Part shown: positions 22,388 to 34,599 of the stretch, piece after piece | Numbering within the stretch: position 1 is the stretch's first letter | Layout of the letters: each line of letters starts with the position of its first letter | Source of the DNA: Cryptomeria japonica | Taxonomy: Eukaryota; Streptophyta; Pinopsida; Cupressales; Cupressaceae | NCBI RefSeq assembly: GCF_030272615.1 | Contig: NC_081408.1 | Coordinates: 202,018,341 to 202,082,340, forward strand | Direction: 5' to 3' | Length of the DNA: 64,000 nt | Made by a program: the position numbers and the translations under genes | Notes under the pieces: model-generated | The model's database searches: none | The model's input: the letters and a program-made list of their open reading frames with translations, nothing else | What the model was told of the DNA's origin: nothing

Positions 22388-23165
22388 TGTTGGAAAATAC
22401 ACACTCCAATTAGAAATTGTAGGTTATTGAAGGTATTGTCATTGATGGCAACCTTACAATCCTATGGTAGTGGCAGACATTGGCACAGGCATAGACACCG
22501 ACAACGACAATGACAAAGATGTTTACCGACACCCTGGCCAACAGGATTTTGTTTATTGTATTTTGTATTTAATTGTAAAATCCTTTTGTAAGCTGACAAG
22601 CCAAATTGAATTAGGACTCATATCAGTATGACATCTTGAAAATCATTTGTAGGAAGTGAGTAATGCATGGAAGGAATGTAATATGTAGATGCGAATATTA
22701 AGGCAGATTTTGGAATAATGTTTATGGAAGTTGTATGAGCTTAAATCGGTACTGAACCTGCATAGCAGGTGTTGAACCAAAGCAGTATATGATATTGGAT
22801 TTACACAATCCATTTTTGTCAGTCAATGAGACTTCCCTTTTGGTATTTAAGTAGTGAACTTTAGGCAATTGGCCTTCCTGCATGTGGAGGCCCCTATTGT
22901 ATCAGCCATATTCACTTATTGGCCAGTGAGTGAATATTATGGGTCACAAATCCCACTGAGGTTTTTACCACACCCAGTTTCCTCATTAAAAATATTGTGT
23001 TATGGTGTGCTTTCTATGTTGTGTTTATCGATCTTATTTATTGCATTATTTCTGGTTTACCAGTACACTATTTTCGCATCCAATTCATTTAATAAGTTTA
23101 GAAAATCCATTAACCTGTTAGATATTGATTTACCCCACCTCTCAGTATCTTTGGGAATCCTAACA
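22388..23165 (+). repeat. Terminal copia-type LTR (778 bp)
   Basis: It starts TGTTGGAAAATACAC and ends CCTAACA. After it the sequence does not go on to a primer site; ATGGGGTTTG follows, which matches ATGGGCTTTG in the right LTR of the surrounding element (31257-31266). This fixes the right end of the array insertion, with ATGGG as the likely 5-bp target duplication. Confidence 0.92.
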
Positions 23166-23399
23166 ATGGGGTTTGTTTGAAGAAAATTTCTTGTGGGTCT
23201 GGTTATTCATCAAATTTTTGAGTATTTAATAACCTATGACTTTCAAAAAAAAATATTATAGTCTCTGTGTGAGACTATGTTTTAAATCATCTCTAGGGTT
23301 TATGTTTTTTTTAAAATTTGTTTTATTTTATTAAATAAAATTTAAAATCAAAATTTAATTTTGATAAAGGCAAAAATTTTGGCTTTTGGATGGCAAGGA

Positions 23400-23640
23400 G
23401 CTGAAGCTCAACCCTCGCCCCTCCCTTTCCCTCCTCTCCATAGTTCCGCAGTCGTAAGTGGTTGCAAGGACCCTTGCTCCACAAGGTGGAGGCCGAAGGG
23501 TCTGCAACCACCACAGTCGCCACAGAGACCCTAGCTCGACTACGTGGAGGCCGAGGGTTTGCGTCAACTTTGGTGGCCACAGGTTTGGCAGCTAGGGCAC
23601 GACCACCCCACTCCCACGGATGGGAGGTGGGCCCGCGGCT
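23400..23640. repeat. GC-rich minisatellite in left LTR
   Basis: Imperfect units of about 60-75 bases with GTGGAGGCCGAGGGT and ACCACnnTGGTGGC-like words stand out in an otherwise AT-rich LTR. The right LTR has one more unit. Open frames seen on both strands here come from high GC, not from coding. Confidence 0.7.
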
Positions 23641-23680
23641 ACCCTTCGATGGTTTTTTTTTGGTTTGTTTTTTAGTTTAA

Positions 23681-23706
23681 TATATATATATATATATATA
23701 TATATT
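23681..23706. repeat. (TA)n microsatellite
   Basis: About 13 TA dinucleotides. The right LTR has AAAAATAATAATAATATAT at the matching place, so the run expanded after insertion in this copy only. Confidence 0.9.
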
Positions 23707-26139
23707 AGATCTAAATTATGTTTTTACAATGATTTAAAATAATTAAACATTAATTAATATATTTTATTAATTATATATTAATTATTAATTATTAATTAAT
23801 TTATATTTTAAATATATGTTAATTGCGATGATTTTTATATTGATATATATTATTAATAATTATATATTAATTGTTGAGTCCTAATCAACGTATATTTTCA
23901 AATTATAAAAATGATTGTTCAGTCATTGATTTATTAATTTAGGCATGTATATATAGAGATGTATATGCCAATTAATATCTTTAGATCATGTATTTTTTTA
24001 ATATATGCAAGGGAAATTATATTAAATTGGGGAATGTTTATCTATTTCTATTTTTTTCTTTTAATGTATATTTCCATTTTTGGAAAGTGTATATTATGAT
24101 GCTAGAGAAGAGATTAGGTTATTGCATTCGACTTAGAATGAAAGGTTGTTTTATTTGAAGATTAAATATCATATTTAGATGGTTAATGTTTATTTAATTA
24201 TATTCTTGTGAACTTGTTCAAAAACTCATAATGATGTAATTATTTTATGTTTTGATGCAATGAGCTTAGTGAGTCAGACAACCAAGAACAACCTATACCT
24301 AGATGAGGTACATAACTGTAATCTAACTTAGATCATTTAGAAAACTTGATCAACTTTTATGTTTAAATCAATATGGGAAAAGATTGTCTCTACCGGTTAT
24401 TGCCTATGCAAGTTTTAATTTTTGTATTGACTTTTTCTTAAGTAATGACAAACCTTGCTTTGTTTGATTGGAACCTATCGTATGGATTGATTTGGGGTAC
24501 CTGTTTCTATCCTTGGTCTTGAGTTTGACTTTTGTTTTATGGTGGTGTTGTATTAGGTCAAATCCTTTATGCAGTGTCGAATGATGATTTGTGGTTGACC
24601 ATAGTTGATCAGGTCTCTAGTTAGAGTACCATCAGTTAGTGCATCTCATATGAAGTTGTGATTAACCAAATGGTCTATTATTCTATTTTGAACTCTATAT
24701 GCTTGACCTTGTGTATGTCAGGTTTTTTGAGTTTGTTTGTGTATAGTCTAGTGTTGTATGGGAAAGTGGTTGCTGGGTAACCCAACAAAAGTATGTCTAA
24801 TAAGTGATAACCTAATAGCATATTAGAGTGTTAGTTAATGAATCACTAAGTAAGATAATTGTGCCTCACACATGGGATGAGTGCTAGTACAAAATCGACA
24901 TGCAGTGAGAAGGCCTGAAATGGCAAACCATCATCCTTGTCTTCACAAAAGGATGTGCAGGTGCGGGTCCACATGAGGCTTGGATGGGCCGGAGGTTTGC
25001 AATAGGTTTCTAGAGTAACACAGTGTACGGAACTGGAACCTATGAAGACCTATCATGGTAACCATACCTGGTTGTGTGATGACACTTGTCCCTTATGCTC
25101 GCTAGTGTGTTGTTGTGTTGTCTTGAAAGGAGCATTGTTGTGGAGTTGTCTTGTTGCCTATGCCCTTGTGAGTACCTAATATCATGTTAGACCTCAGTTT
25201 GTGAAGAGTTAGTTCCATGGATGCTACAATTGATCTTTTGTAGATTGCTTCATATTATGTTTAGTTGGATCCTTTCCTATTCAGAGCTCATTTATGTATT
25301 TATTGGACCGATATAGTCACATGTATTATTGATTATGTTTGCCTTGCAGGATTGTAAATGATGTAAACTTATGTATTCTTCACTATTATTTAATTATCAA
25401 AGGGGTATTGCAGTTGAGTAGACCTGGAGATGTAGCCCTCTAGGGCTGAACTCCGAGATCATTTTGATGTTATGTGGTGTTTTACATTCTTATGGTTCTT
25501 GTTAATTTAGCATGTATGGATGGCATTATCTTAGAATGTATAAGAGGATTAGATGGAATTAATCTTAAATATATGTTGTAGTCATCTTATTAAAATGCAG
25601 TAATTTGAATCATGAAAGAATGTAGATTAGAATAATGGAATATACTCAGTTATTGATAATGCAATTGAAGTATGCATGGAAAGTATTTGTTGGTCTATCT
25701 TTAAATTAAAGCATGTAATAAAACTAGATGCATGACTTATGTTTTAATATAAGCTTGAGCATAATGTATGGTTAAACTTATATTGGATGAACCTTAATCA
25801 TGCTATCTAGACTTTTAACCTCAATGGATGAACCTCATCATGTTATCTATAATATTAATTTACTGAAAGAAATTATCCTTGTTTAAAGTTTTACCTTGTC
25901 ATTAAGTTAATCAACTTAATTGGATTAATTAAGCATGAGTGTAGTTAAATGTTGGATTAAGTAATCACATTGGGAAACTCTTTAGGTGTTATTTAGTCTT
26001 CCGCTGTGTTATATGGATTTATGATATCTCATTGAATCATTGTGTTGTGTTTAAATTAAAAAAAAATTAAAACTTATCCACACTCTATTCGTGTGTGTTA
26101 GCTTGATTCCTTTGGGGTTTCCTGGCGGGGCATTACATT

Positions 26140-26151
26140 TAGTATCAGAGC
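26140..26151 (+). other. Primer binding site of LARD-like element
   Basis: TAGTATCAGAGC, followed by CAGG, lies two bases after the left LTR end. It is the initiator Met tRNA complement (TGGTATCAGAGC) with G to A at the second base. Confidence 0.75.
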
Positions 26152-29100
26152 CAGGTTGCAAACACTAGGATCTCTAGTTTCATTTGTGCCCTTAGTTGGT
26201 GTGAGGTGTATTGACCTTATGTGTATGCTTGTCCTCCTTTTTGTATGTGTGTGATTGAGAAGACCTTAACTTGTGTGTGACATGTGTGTTCACACCTTGT
26301 TTTCACCTTCTTGATGTAGGTGTTTTTGAGTGATTATATGTGCTTTGTGTGCTCATTGATGTCTTTGTCTATGATTACTCTTATTCAAAAAGAAAGTTGT
26401 ATCTACCTTCCTTATTGATTGTTGTACTCTTCAGACTAATCCATTTGGGCTGGTTTGTGCTTGTCTTGAATCTAAAAGTACGAAATATGCATGTTTGAGA
26501 TTATGATGTAACTTAGTGTTGTCTACTTGAAAGACTAGTATGGTAGATATTGAATGCTTTTATGTAGAAAATTGGATAATTATCACTCCTTCATCCTCTC
26601 TCTTTCTAGAAATTAAAAGGTTTGAGATATGTGTAATTATCTCTGATTTGAGTTTTCTTTTTTTGCGAGAGAAAGGTTGTGATTTCTTGAGCCCTTGTGT
26701 GAGCCTTATGATGCTTATGTGTTTTTGGATTATAAAAGGGCTATGGATTTAAAACATCATAATGGATATTGGGAGGAAAGTGTATGTTTTCATTAAGAAT
26801 TCTCCATGTGTATTGTAGGAGTAACATAATTAAATTCTATCTTAAGTAATGTGCATTAATGTGCGAATAGTTGTTATGTGAAACTACTTTATTTGTAAAA
26901 GAAGTATAAAAAGGGAACATGTTATAGTAGCCTCGAGAGTTTATTAATGTGTTCCGCAAAAAGATGGTTGTATGTGTCTCATTAAACTAGTTTGATTGAG
27001 GATCTATTTTAGCAATGCTCCATTGAACCTGCTTTTGGATATATGTAATTGCCTTACTATTTTTAGAAAGTGTGAATGAAAAGCTTGTTTGATGTGCATG
27101 CATTAATATGTACTATTTGGTTGTTAGTTCCTCGTTTACTTTCTTATCGTATTTTGATCTTCAATGATAGGTTGTAGAGTATGATATGTGTCTGTATTGT
27201 ATTAAAGTAGTGAGTGTTAGTAAGAGGTCTGGTATTATAGAAAATATTGTTTGTTTTGATCTTTGTTGTTTGGAAAGCTATAACATTCTGTTGCAACCAT
27301 AATAATTAGAAATGTCATGTTAGGTTGTTTGGCATCCTTCTTAAATGGTAGCAAAATGATAACCGTGCAATTAAAATGATAGGCTTATAGTGAGAAATTT
27401 TAGTATATAGTGTGACCTTGTTGATCTTGTCTTTTTGTATGGAATAGTTTGGTTATCAAACTCTCTTTTCCTTCTCTTTGCCTAGATTATAAGATTTTTT
27501 AGAAATACTACTAAGAATGCATTGTTTTAAATAGAATTTTTATAATGCATATGAAATTGTATGTTTGCATTTGGGTTTTTTATGGAAAGATGAAAGTCTT
27601 AAGCTTCAGAAAGAAATTTGCATAGTTAGTATTGTGAATACAAATTCTTAGTGAAATTCGAGAAAGATATAGGAATGATGTTACTTCCTTATGTAATTAT
27701 GAATTGTTAATAATTTAAGTGCTTGTACCTAGAGTAAACTTGATTCAGTTATTCATGTGGAAAGCATAATTAAAATCTTCCTTGAGTAGATGATAGCATA
27801 CTGAAAAGTACTCCCCGTGAATGTGACTAAACCAGTACTGGTGTATTTGTGTGTATTGTAAGAAACCAATGCTTATTATATATAACATGGGTTGGTGAAG
27901 TAGTCAACAATTGAGGACATGTTGCTTATGAGTATGGGAAACCACACTGTTTAAGTGATGTTGCTTATTTGTTTCCCTACTGAGTACCAAACCTCAGGTT
28001 GTGGGTAATTCAATATGTTAAGGGGTAGTATTTGAAGTTACCATTCCTTGAATAGTATGGATCACCGTATGAGTAATGTCAGCGTGAAGTGACTTTAGCT
28101 TCTGTATTTCAAGGAATGATATAGTTATACAATAAACTTGTATCAAAGGTGTACTCAATATTTTCCCTTTTGATGTATCTATTTATAGGTTTATGTTTGA
28201 CAACCTACTCCTCTCCTTTATTTGAGCATATTGATGGTGATTCTTGAGCATAGTGATAGTGTAGTTTGGAGGATCCTTTGCCTTGTCTTCATGAAAGGTA
28301 GGTTTATCCACATGAGTTGCTAGTTAGTATGTGTTGGTGGACATGTAGGTGGACCTTAGTCATGTATACCTTTGGCTTAGGGTGAGTATCCTGTGAGGTA
28401 CGTTGCTATGCGGGACATGACCTGCACGTGCCTTTTTTTGTGAGGTACACTACCATGCAGGATACGTCCATTGCGTGTTTTCTCCGCTTGGAGTATTGCC
28501 ATGCCATGTGACGACGTGATATGGGGTGATGCCAAGGTGCACATTGTCATGCCATGTGGTTGTGTGACTAGGCCGCACCACATGATGAGATATTACAATA
28601 GCTATACATTTGTTCCATCCTTCCTCATTGGTGGCTAGATGCTAGTCACATAGTGATGTTATGTGCAATTGTGATATTCTTATTTATTTCTTTGTGGACT
28701 AGCAATTTATTCTGTTTTGACTTTCAAGGTTTAGCCACGATCTTTTGATCTTTTGCTTACTTGATTTGATGTTGCAATTCTAGATTATTTTATTGCCTTA
28801 TTGTTGGAATTGATGATTTATTATCTTAATTCATCTGTACTTTGGTGGCTAAACTGGTTTATCCTTATTGTTTTTGTATGCTAGTCTTGTGTTGAAATGT
28901 GAAATTCCTCTCCAAGGACGTATGAGATGATCTTGGTAGAGTGTGTACGAGGAAGTAGACTAAGGAATATTGAGGATGGGGGTATGTGAGGTTGTGATGC
29001 AACTAGGATCCACTACCTACCTATGTGTGGTGACTATCTCTTGGAGGCTAACCATCTTACTCAACAAGGGATGTTCACTAAGGTCTTGTATGGAAGGTAG

Positions 29101-29830
29101 CACCGCTATGGTGTGCCCTAGCACCATCAAGCCTTTGAGTGTGATATTGGATATTTATGATCATATTATTGTTATGAGATCTGGCATAGAGATGTTAATT
29201 GTCCATGTTATCTTTGGCCGAGCATTAGACATGCTCACATGTGGCCTTTTGAGTTGTGTATTCCAGTTATTTGGATGCTTATTATGTGTAATCATAGATT
29301 AAATGGTGTTAACTTGTCACTATGTTATGGGACATAGTCATTGGAAAGGCTTTCATATGCCTGGCAAGTATAGACAATTGAGTTACCTATGTTGCTTTTA
29401 TTTGTTGAAAGTTAACTTGGTTGTAGAAATTGATATTTGAAGCTAGTTCTATGCGATAAAATTTTGTGAAAAAGATGTATTGGTAAATGAAATTGTTCAT
29501 CATGGCATATTTTTGGTCATGTTTGATAGATGAGTATGGTAATTATTAATTACCTCTTTTAATGCTTTAATTTGGTGTAATGAAAGGAATAAAATTCTTG
29601 TTCCTCTGCTATGATTATAGATAGCTCCTAGAATATTTTAAGAAATGTATGGATTTAGATGTGTCTTGCCAATGGATAATGGCATTCGTAAAGGATTTGG
29701 CAATAATGTTTCATTTATCTATGGAAAGATTCCTATGTGTAATTTGAAATTTGGTGAATGAGTTTCAGGACTAATGCGTGTGACATGTTCTCCGTCTAGC
29801 CTTACGACTTCTAGGAGTAAGTTAGAACCT
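26152..29830 (+). other. Non-coding internal region of LARD-like element
   Basis: No long ORF and no retroelement protein motif is seen in six frames over 3.7 kb. The sequence is T-rich on the plus strand with many TTGTGT and TATGTG words. A short direct duplication of GTGAGGTAC with ATGC(G/A)GGA follows at about 28394 and 28440. No host-gene exon was recognised. Confidence 0.75.
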
Positions 29831-29841
29831 AGGGGGAAGGA
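29831..29841 (+). other. Polypurine tract of LARD-like element
   Basis: AGGGGGAAGGA directly before TGTAGTACC. It sets the start of the right LTR at 29842 and so the LTR length at about 4484 bp, longer than the part shared with the truncated left copy. Confidence 0.85.
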
Positions 29842-32800
29842 TGTAGTACCTCTGCCCTAATCAAGTTCTAATCTCGGTTGACCTTGGTTAGTTTATCATG
29901 TTATAATATTTTAGTCAGATGTTTTGATCTTTGTGCATACCTATTAATGTGGTTTTGTACCAATTCATATGCAAGTTTATTAGTTTTCCTATTTTGTGTT
30001 ATTAATCTCGGGCTAACACTTTCATTAAGTATATATGTATGCATGTATGACTCTTGGTTGTAGGAGATTTCAGCTACAATACCGCATGGGTACGAGGTTC
30101 ATCCCCACCTAGAGTCACAGGTTTGGGTGTGCCTCTTGGGTCATTAGAATTTGGATCAGGTGGTCATAAGACCTTGTTTGACCATAGTCGTGCTCAAGTG
30201 AGTGTCATTAGTCATCGTCGATATCCCCCATGAGTGGGTATACAGGTCGTTTGTCCATTTGACTTTGTTGGGTTGTGTGTTTGTGTGTGGTTAAATTGAG
30301 TAATTAATCCTTAATATTTAGTTCAATTTAATGTGTGTTTATGCATTAGTAATTAAGGGATTAAATTAAATAGGTTCCCTTTATGTGAGTAATCATTAAT
30401 TAGAATTGCTCAATTCAAGTTGATAGCAAGTTCAATTAAATGGTTAATTTTAAATAATTTATTTATTTTGCTTATGCTTTTGGAAAGGAAAGATTTAAAT
30501 TTAACTGAAATAGAATTAATTTAATCTCTTTGCCCTTTTAAAAATAGAAAGATTGATTTTAGTTATTTAAAGAAAATCAATTTTAATTAGAAAAACATGT
30601 TTTATATTTATATTTGATATAGTTTTGAAAGAATGAAATTTGGAGATTTTATTGTAATCAAAATATTTTACCCTCATTAAATAATTTGAAATATAAATGA
30701 TAGTTTTCTTAAATTAAGAAAATTAGAAATTAATTGAGGAAGAGGCATTTTGATTCTTATAAATGAGAAATAAAGTGTGTAAAAGTATTTTAAAATTCAA
30801 AAATAAGAATTTTGGGGTGGTATTTTAATAAAAATATTTTGAATGCAAAAATGAAATTTTTGGTCAATATTTTTCCCATTTAACCTGGGGTTGGAAAATA
30901 TTTGAGGGAGGATAATTTTTGGAAAAATAATTCCCGGAGAGATATTTTGGAAGATTTTCTGGAGAAATTTTGGAGAAAAATATTTCTCAAAGAGAAGAAT
31001 TGATCTGGAGCTTCGAGGTTGGGCTCCGCAACAAATCTCATCCATGATTGCTTAATGAGTTAGGATTCTTAGTGGTCCCTTTTTTGCAAAAGAATTTACA
31101 ATTTGGTTTTGAAATATATGTGTTTGTTGTTGAAAGATCTCCCAGATTAATTTCTTGATTGAATTTGGATTTGGGGTTTCAAAACCATACAAAATAACTT
31201 GTGTTCTTACAAAGTAGGTTAAATCATGGGTGAGAAATGTTTCATTTTGCCCAGATATGGGCTTTGTTTGAAGAAAATTGCTTGTGGGTCTGGTTATTCA
31301 TCCAAATTTTGAGTATTTAATAACCTGTGACTATCAAAAAAAAATATTATAGTCTCTGTGTGAGACTGTGTTTTTAATCATCTGTAGGGTTTATGTTTTT
31401 TTTGTTTTTTTTTTAATTTTATTAAATAAAATTTAAAATCAAAATTTAATTTTGATAAAGGAAGAAATTTTGGGTTTTGGAGGGGGGGTGGCGAGCCAAA
31501 GCTCAACCCTGGCCCCTCCCTTTCCCTCCTCTCCATAGTTCTACAGTCAAAGTCTCTGTGCCCACGACGGTGGTTGCAGAGCCCCCTGCGTCCACCGTGT
31601 GGAGGCAAAGGGACTGCATCCATGTAAGTGGCCGCAAGGACACCTGCTCCACAAGGTGGAGGCCGAAGGGTCGGCGACCACCATGGTGGCTGCAAAGACC
31701 CCATCTCCACTATGTGGAGGTTGAGGGTCTGCGTCCACCATGGTGGCTGTAGGCTCGGTGACTAGGGCACAACCACCCCACTCCTATGGATGGTAGGTGG
31801 GCCCGTGGCTACCCTTCGATGGTTTTTGTTTAGTATTTTTTTAAGTTTAAAAAAATAATAATAATATATTAGATTTAAATTTTGTTTTTAGAATGTTTTA
31901 AAATAATTAAACTTTAATTAATATATTTGATTAATTATATATTAATAATTAATTATTAATTAGTGTATATTTTAAATATATGTTAATTGCGATAATTTTT
32001 ATATTAATATGTATTATTAATTATATATTAATTGTTGAGTCCTAATCAACATATATTTTCAAATATATAAAAATGATTGTTCAGTCATTGATTTATTAGT
32101 TTAGGCATGTATATATAGAGATGCATATGCCAATTAATATCTTTAGATCATGTATTTGTTTAATATATGCAAGGGAAATTATATTTCATTGGGGAATGTT
32201 TATCTATTTCTATTTTTTTTCTTTTGATGTATATTTCCATTTTTGTAAAGTGTATATTGTGTTGCTAGAGAAGAGATTAGAATATTGCATTCAACTCAGG
32301 ATGAAATGATGTTTTATTTGAAGATTAAATATCATATTTAGACTATTAATGTTTATTTAATTATATTCATGTGAACTTGGTTCAAAAACTCGTAATGATG
32401 TAATTATGTTATGTTTTGATGCAATGAGCTTAGTGAGTTAGAAAACCAAGAACAACCTGTACCTAGATGAGGTAGATAACTGCAATCTAACTTAGATCAT
32501 TTAGAAAACTTGATCGACTTTTATGGTTAAATAAATATGGGAAAATATTGTCTCTACCAGTTATTGCCTATGAAAGTTTTAATTTATGTATTCACTTTTT
32601 CTTAAGTAATGGCAAGCCTTGCTTTGTTTGATTGGACCTTGTCGTATGGATTGATTTGGGGTAGCTCTTTCTGTCCTTGGTCTCGAGTTTGACTATTGTT
32701 TTGTGGTGGTGTTGTATTTGGTCAAATCCTTTATGCAATGTCGAATGATGATTTGTGGTTGACCATAGTCAGTCAGATCTCTAGTTAGAGTACCATCAAT

Positions 32801-34325
32801 CAGTGCATCTCATATAAAGTAGTGATTGACCAAATGGTCGGTTACTCTATTTTGAATTATGTATGCTTGAACTTGTGTATGTCTGGGTTTTTGAGTTCAT
32901 TTGAGTATAGTCTAGTGTCGTATGGGAGAGTGGCTGTCGATTTGGGGTCGCACTGAAAGTAGTTGCTAGGTAGCCCAATGAAAGTGTGTCTAATAAGTGA
33001 TAACCTAATATCGTATTAGAGTGTTAGTTAATGAATCACTAAGTAAGATAATTGTGCCTCACACAAGGGATAAGTGCTGGTGCAGACTTGACATGCAGTG
33101 AGAAGGCCTGAAATGGCAAACCTTTATCCTTGTCTTCACAAAAGGATGTGTGGGCTCACATGAGGCTTGGATGGGCCAGAGGTTTGGAATAGGTTTCTAG
33201 AGTAACCCAGTGTATGGAGCCGAAACCTATGAAGATCGGCCATGGTAACCATACACGGTTGTGTGATGACACTTGTCCCTTATGCTCGCTAGTGTGTTGT
33301 TGTGTTGTCTTGAGAGGAGCACTATTGTGGAGTCGCCCTATTTCCTATACCTTGTGAGTACCTGATATCATGTTAGACCTTGGGTTGCAAAGAGTTAGGT
33401 CTGTGGATGCTCTAGTTGATTTTTTGTAGATTACTTCATATTATATTTAGTTGGATCCTTTCCTATTTAGGGCTCATTTATGTATTTATTGGACCGATGT
33501 AGTCACATGTATTATTTATTATGTTCGCCTTGATGGCAAGATTGTAAATGATGTAAACTTATGTATTCTTCACTATTATCTAATTATCAGAGGGGTGTTG
33601 CAGTTGAGAAGACCCAGAGATGTAGACCTTTAGGGGTGAACTCCGAGATCATTTCGATGTTATGTGGTGTTTTACATTCATATGGTTCTTGTTAATTTAG
33701 CATGTATGGATGGCATTATTTTAGAATGTATAAGAGGATTAGATGGAATTAATCTTAAATATATGTTGCAGTCATCTTATTAAAATGCAGTAATTTGAAT
33801 CATGAAAGAATGTAGATTAGAATAATGGAATATACTTAGTTATTGATAATGCAATTGAAGTATGCATGGAAAGTATTTGTTAGTCTATCTTAAAATTAAA
33901 GCATGTAATAAAATGAGATGCATGACTTATGTTTTAATATAAGCTTGAGCATAATGTATGGTTACACTTATATTGGATGAACCTTAATCATGTTATCTAT
34001 ACTTTTAACTTCAATGGATGAACCTCATCATATTATCTATAATATTAATTTATTGAAAGAAATTATCCTTGTTTAAAATTTTACCTTGTCATTAAGTTAA
34101 TCAACTTAATTGGATTAATTAAGCATGAGTTGAGTTAAATGTTGAATTAAGTAATCATGTTGGGAAACTCTTTAGGTGTTATTTAGTCTTCCATTGTGTT
34201 ATCTACACTTATGATATCTCATTGAATCATTGTGTTGTGTTTAGATTTAAAAAAAAAAAAATTATCCGCACTCTATTCATGTGTGTTAGCTTGATTCCTT
34301 TGGGGTTTCCTGGCGGGGCATTACA
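29842..34325 (+). repeat. Right LTR of LARD-like element, complete (4484 bp)
   Basis: It runs from TGTAGTACC after the polypurine tract to GGCGGGGCATTACA. The part from 31256 on matches the left LTR. The first 1.4 kb has no counterpart in the window because of the copia insertion. No ORF of interest is present. The flank starts TATCG at 34326; its matching duplication would be left of the window. Confidence 0.87.
31545..31810. repeat. GC-rich minisatellite in right LTR
   Basis: Four imperfect units with GTGGAGGC(C/A)(A/G)A(A/G)GG and (C/T)CACCATGGTGGCTG words, one unit more than in the left LTR. Units are about 60-75 bases. The change in unit number happened after insertion, since both LTRs of one element start identical. 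Confidence 0.7.
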
Positions 34326-34599
34326 TATCGGGACCTAACTTAGGCTATCTAACTTGTTTTTACAGCTCATACTTTTATTTGAACTAGGATTGGATATATA
34401 TATATTTGGACCATAGTAAAACTTAGAGATGGTTTTTTAATATTGGATCATGTCTAGTTTTTTTTTTTTTTGACATGGTGAACAATGGTTTTCATACATT
34501 GTTATGCATATTTGGTTTAAATTCTTTTATGTATGATTTTATGTATTCTTCAATTAAATGTACGTGCTTTTACATGTAATACATCCCCTTCATACATAC

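Larger units (their letters stand above)
9151..23165 (+). mobile_element. Tandem array of gag-pol-less copia-type units
   Basis: Three internal regions (A, B, C) alternate with LTRs in one orientation: A 9151-12699, LTR 12700-13437, B 13438-17461, LTR 17462-18239, C 18240-22387, LTR 22388-23165. Each LTR starts TGTTGG after a GCCAAAGGGGGAGAT-type polypurine tract, and the two inner LTRs are followed by an initiator-Met-tRNA primer site. These are copia signals. Each internal region has the same leader ORF, ORF1 and ORF2 and no gag zinc knuckle, protease, integrase or RT. The repeat period is 4762 then 4926 bp. The array ends in the left LTR of the surrounding element; its left end is hidden by Tat1. 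Confidence 0.9.
23166..26137 (+). repeat. Left LTR of LARD-like element, truncated at 5' side
   Basis: It matches 31256-34325 along its whole length by eye, with scattered substitutions and two larger indels: one unit fewer in the GC-rich minisatellite and no counterpart of about 30 bases near 32940. It ends GGCGGGGCATTACA, identical to the right LTR. Its first 1.4 kb must lie on the other side of the copia array. Confidence 0.9.
23166..34325 (+). mobile_element. Non-coding LTR element with 4.5-kb LTRs (LARD-like)
   Basis: A left LTR (23166-26137, lacking its first 1.4 kb because of the copia array insertion) and a complete right LTR (29842-34325) flank a 3.7-kb internal region. The primer site is a one-base variant of the initiator Met tRNA type, and the polypurine tract is AGGGGGAAGGA. 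The LTR ends TGTAGTACC and GGCATTACA are near-inverted, a form familiar from chromoviruses. No gag or pol remains are seen in any frame, so it is a large retrotransposon derivative that depended on another element. The Ty3/gypsy assignment is inference. Confidence 0.82.

Noticed and set aside
23323-23680. Arg/Pro-rich frames on both strands of the LTR
   Set aside because: They come from the GC-rich minisatellite; the right LTR copy at 31378-31752 breaks the same frames differently.
28377-28583. 68-codon minus-strand frame in the internal region of the LARD-like element
   Set aside because: No homology pattern, no start context, and it overlaps a local direct duplication; it looks like chance.
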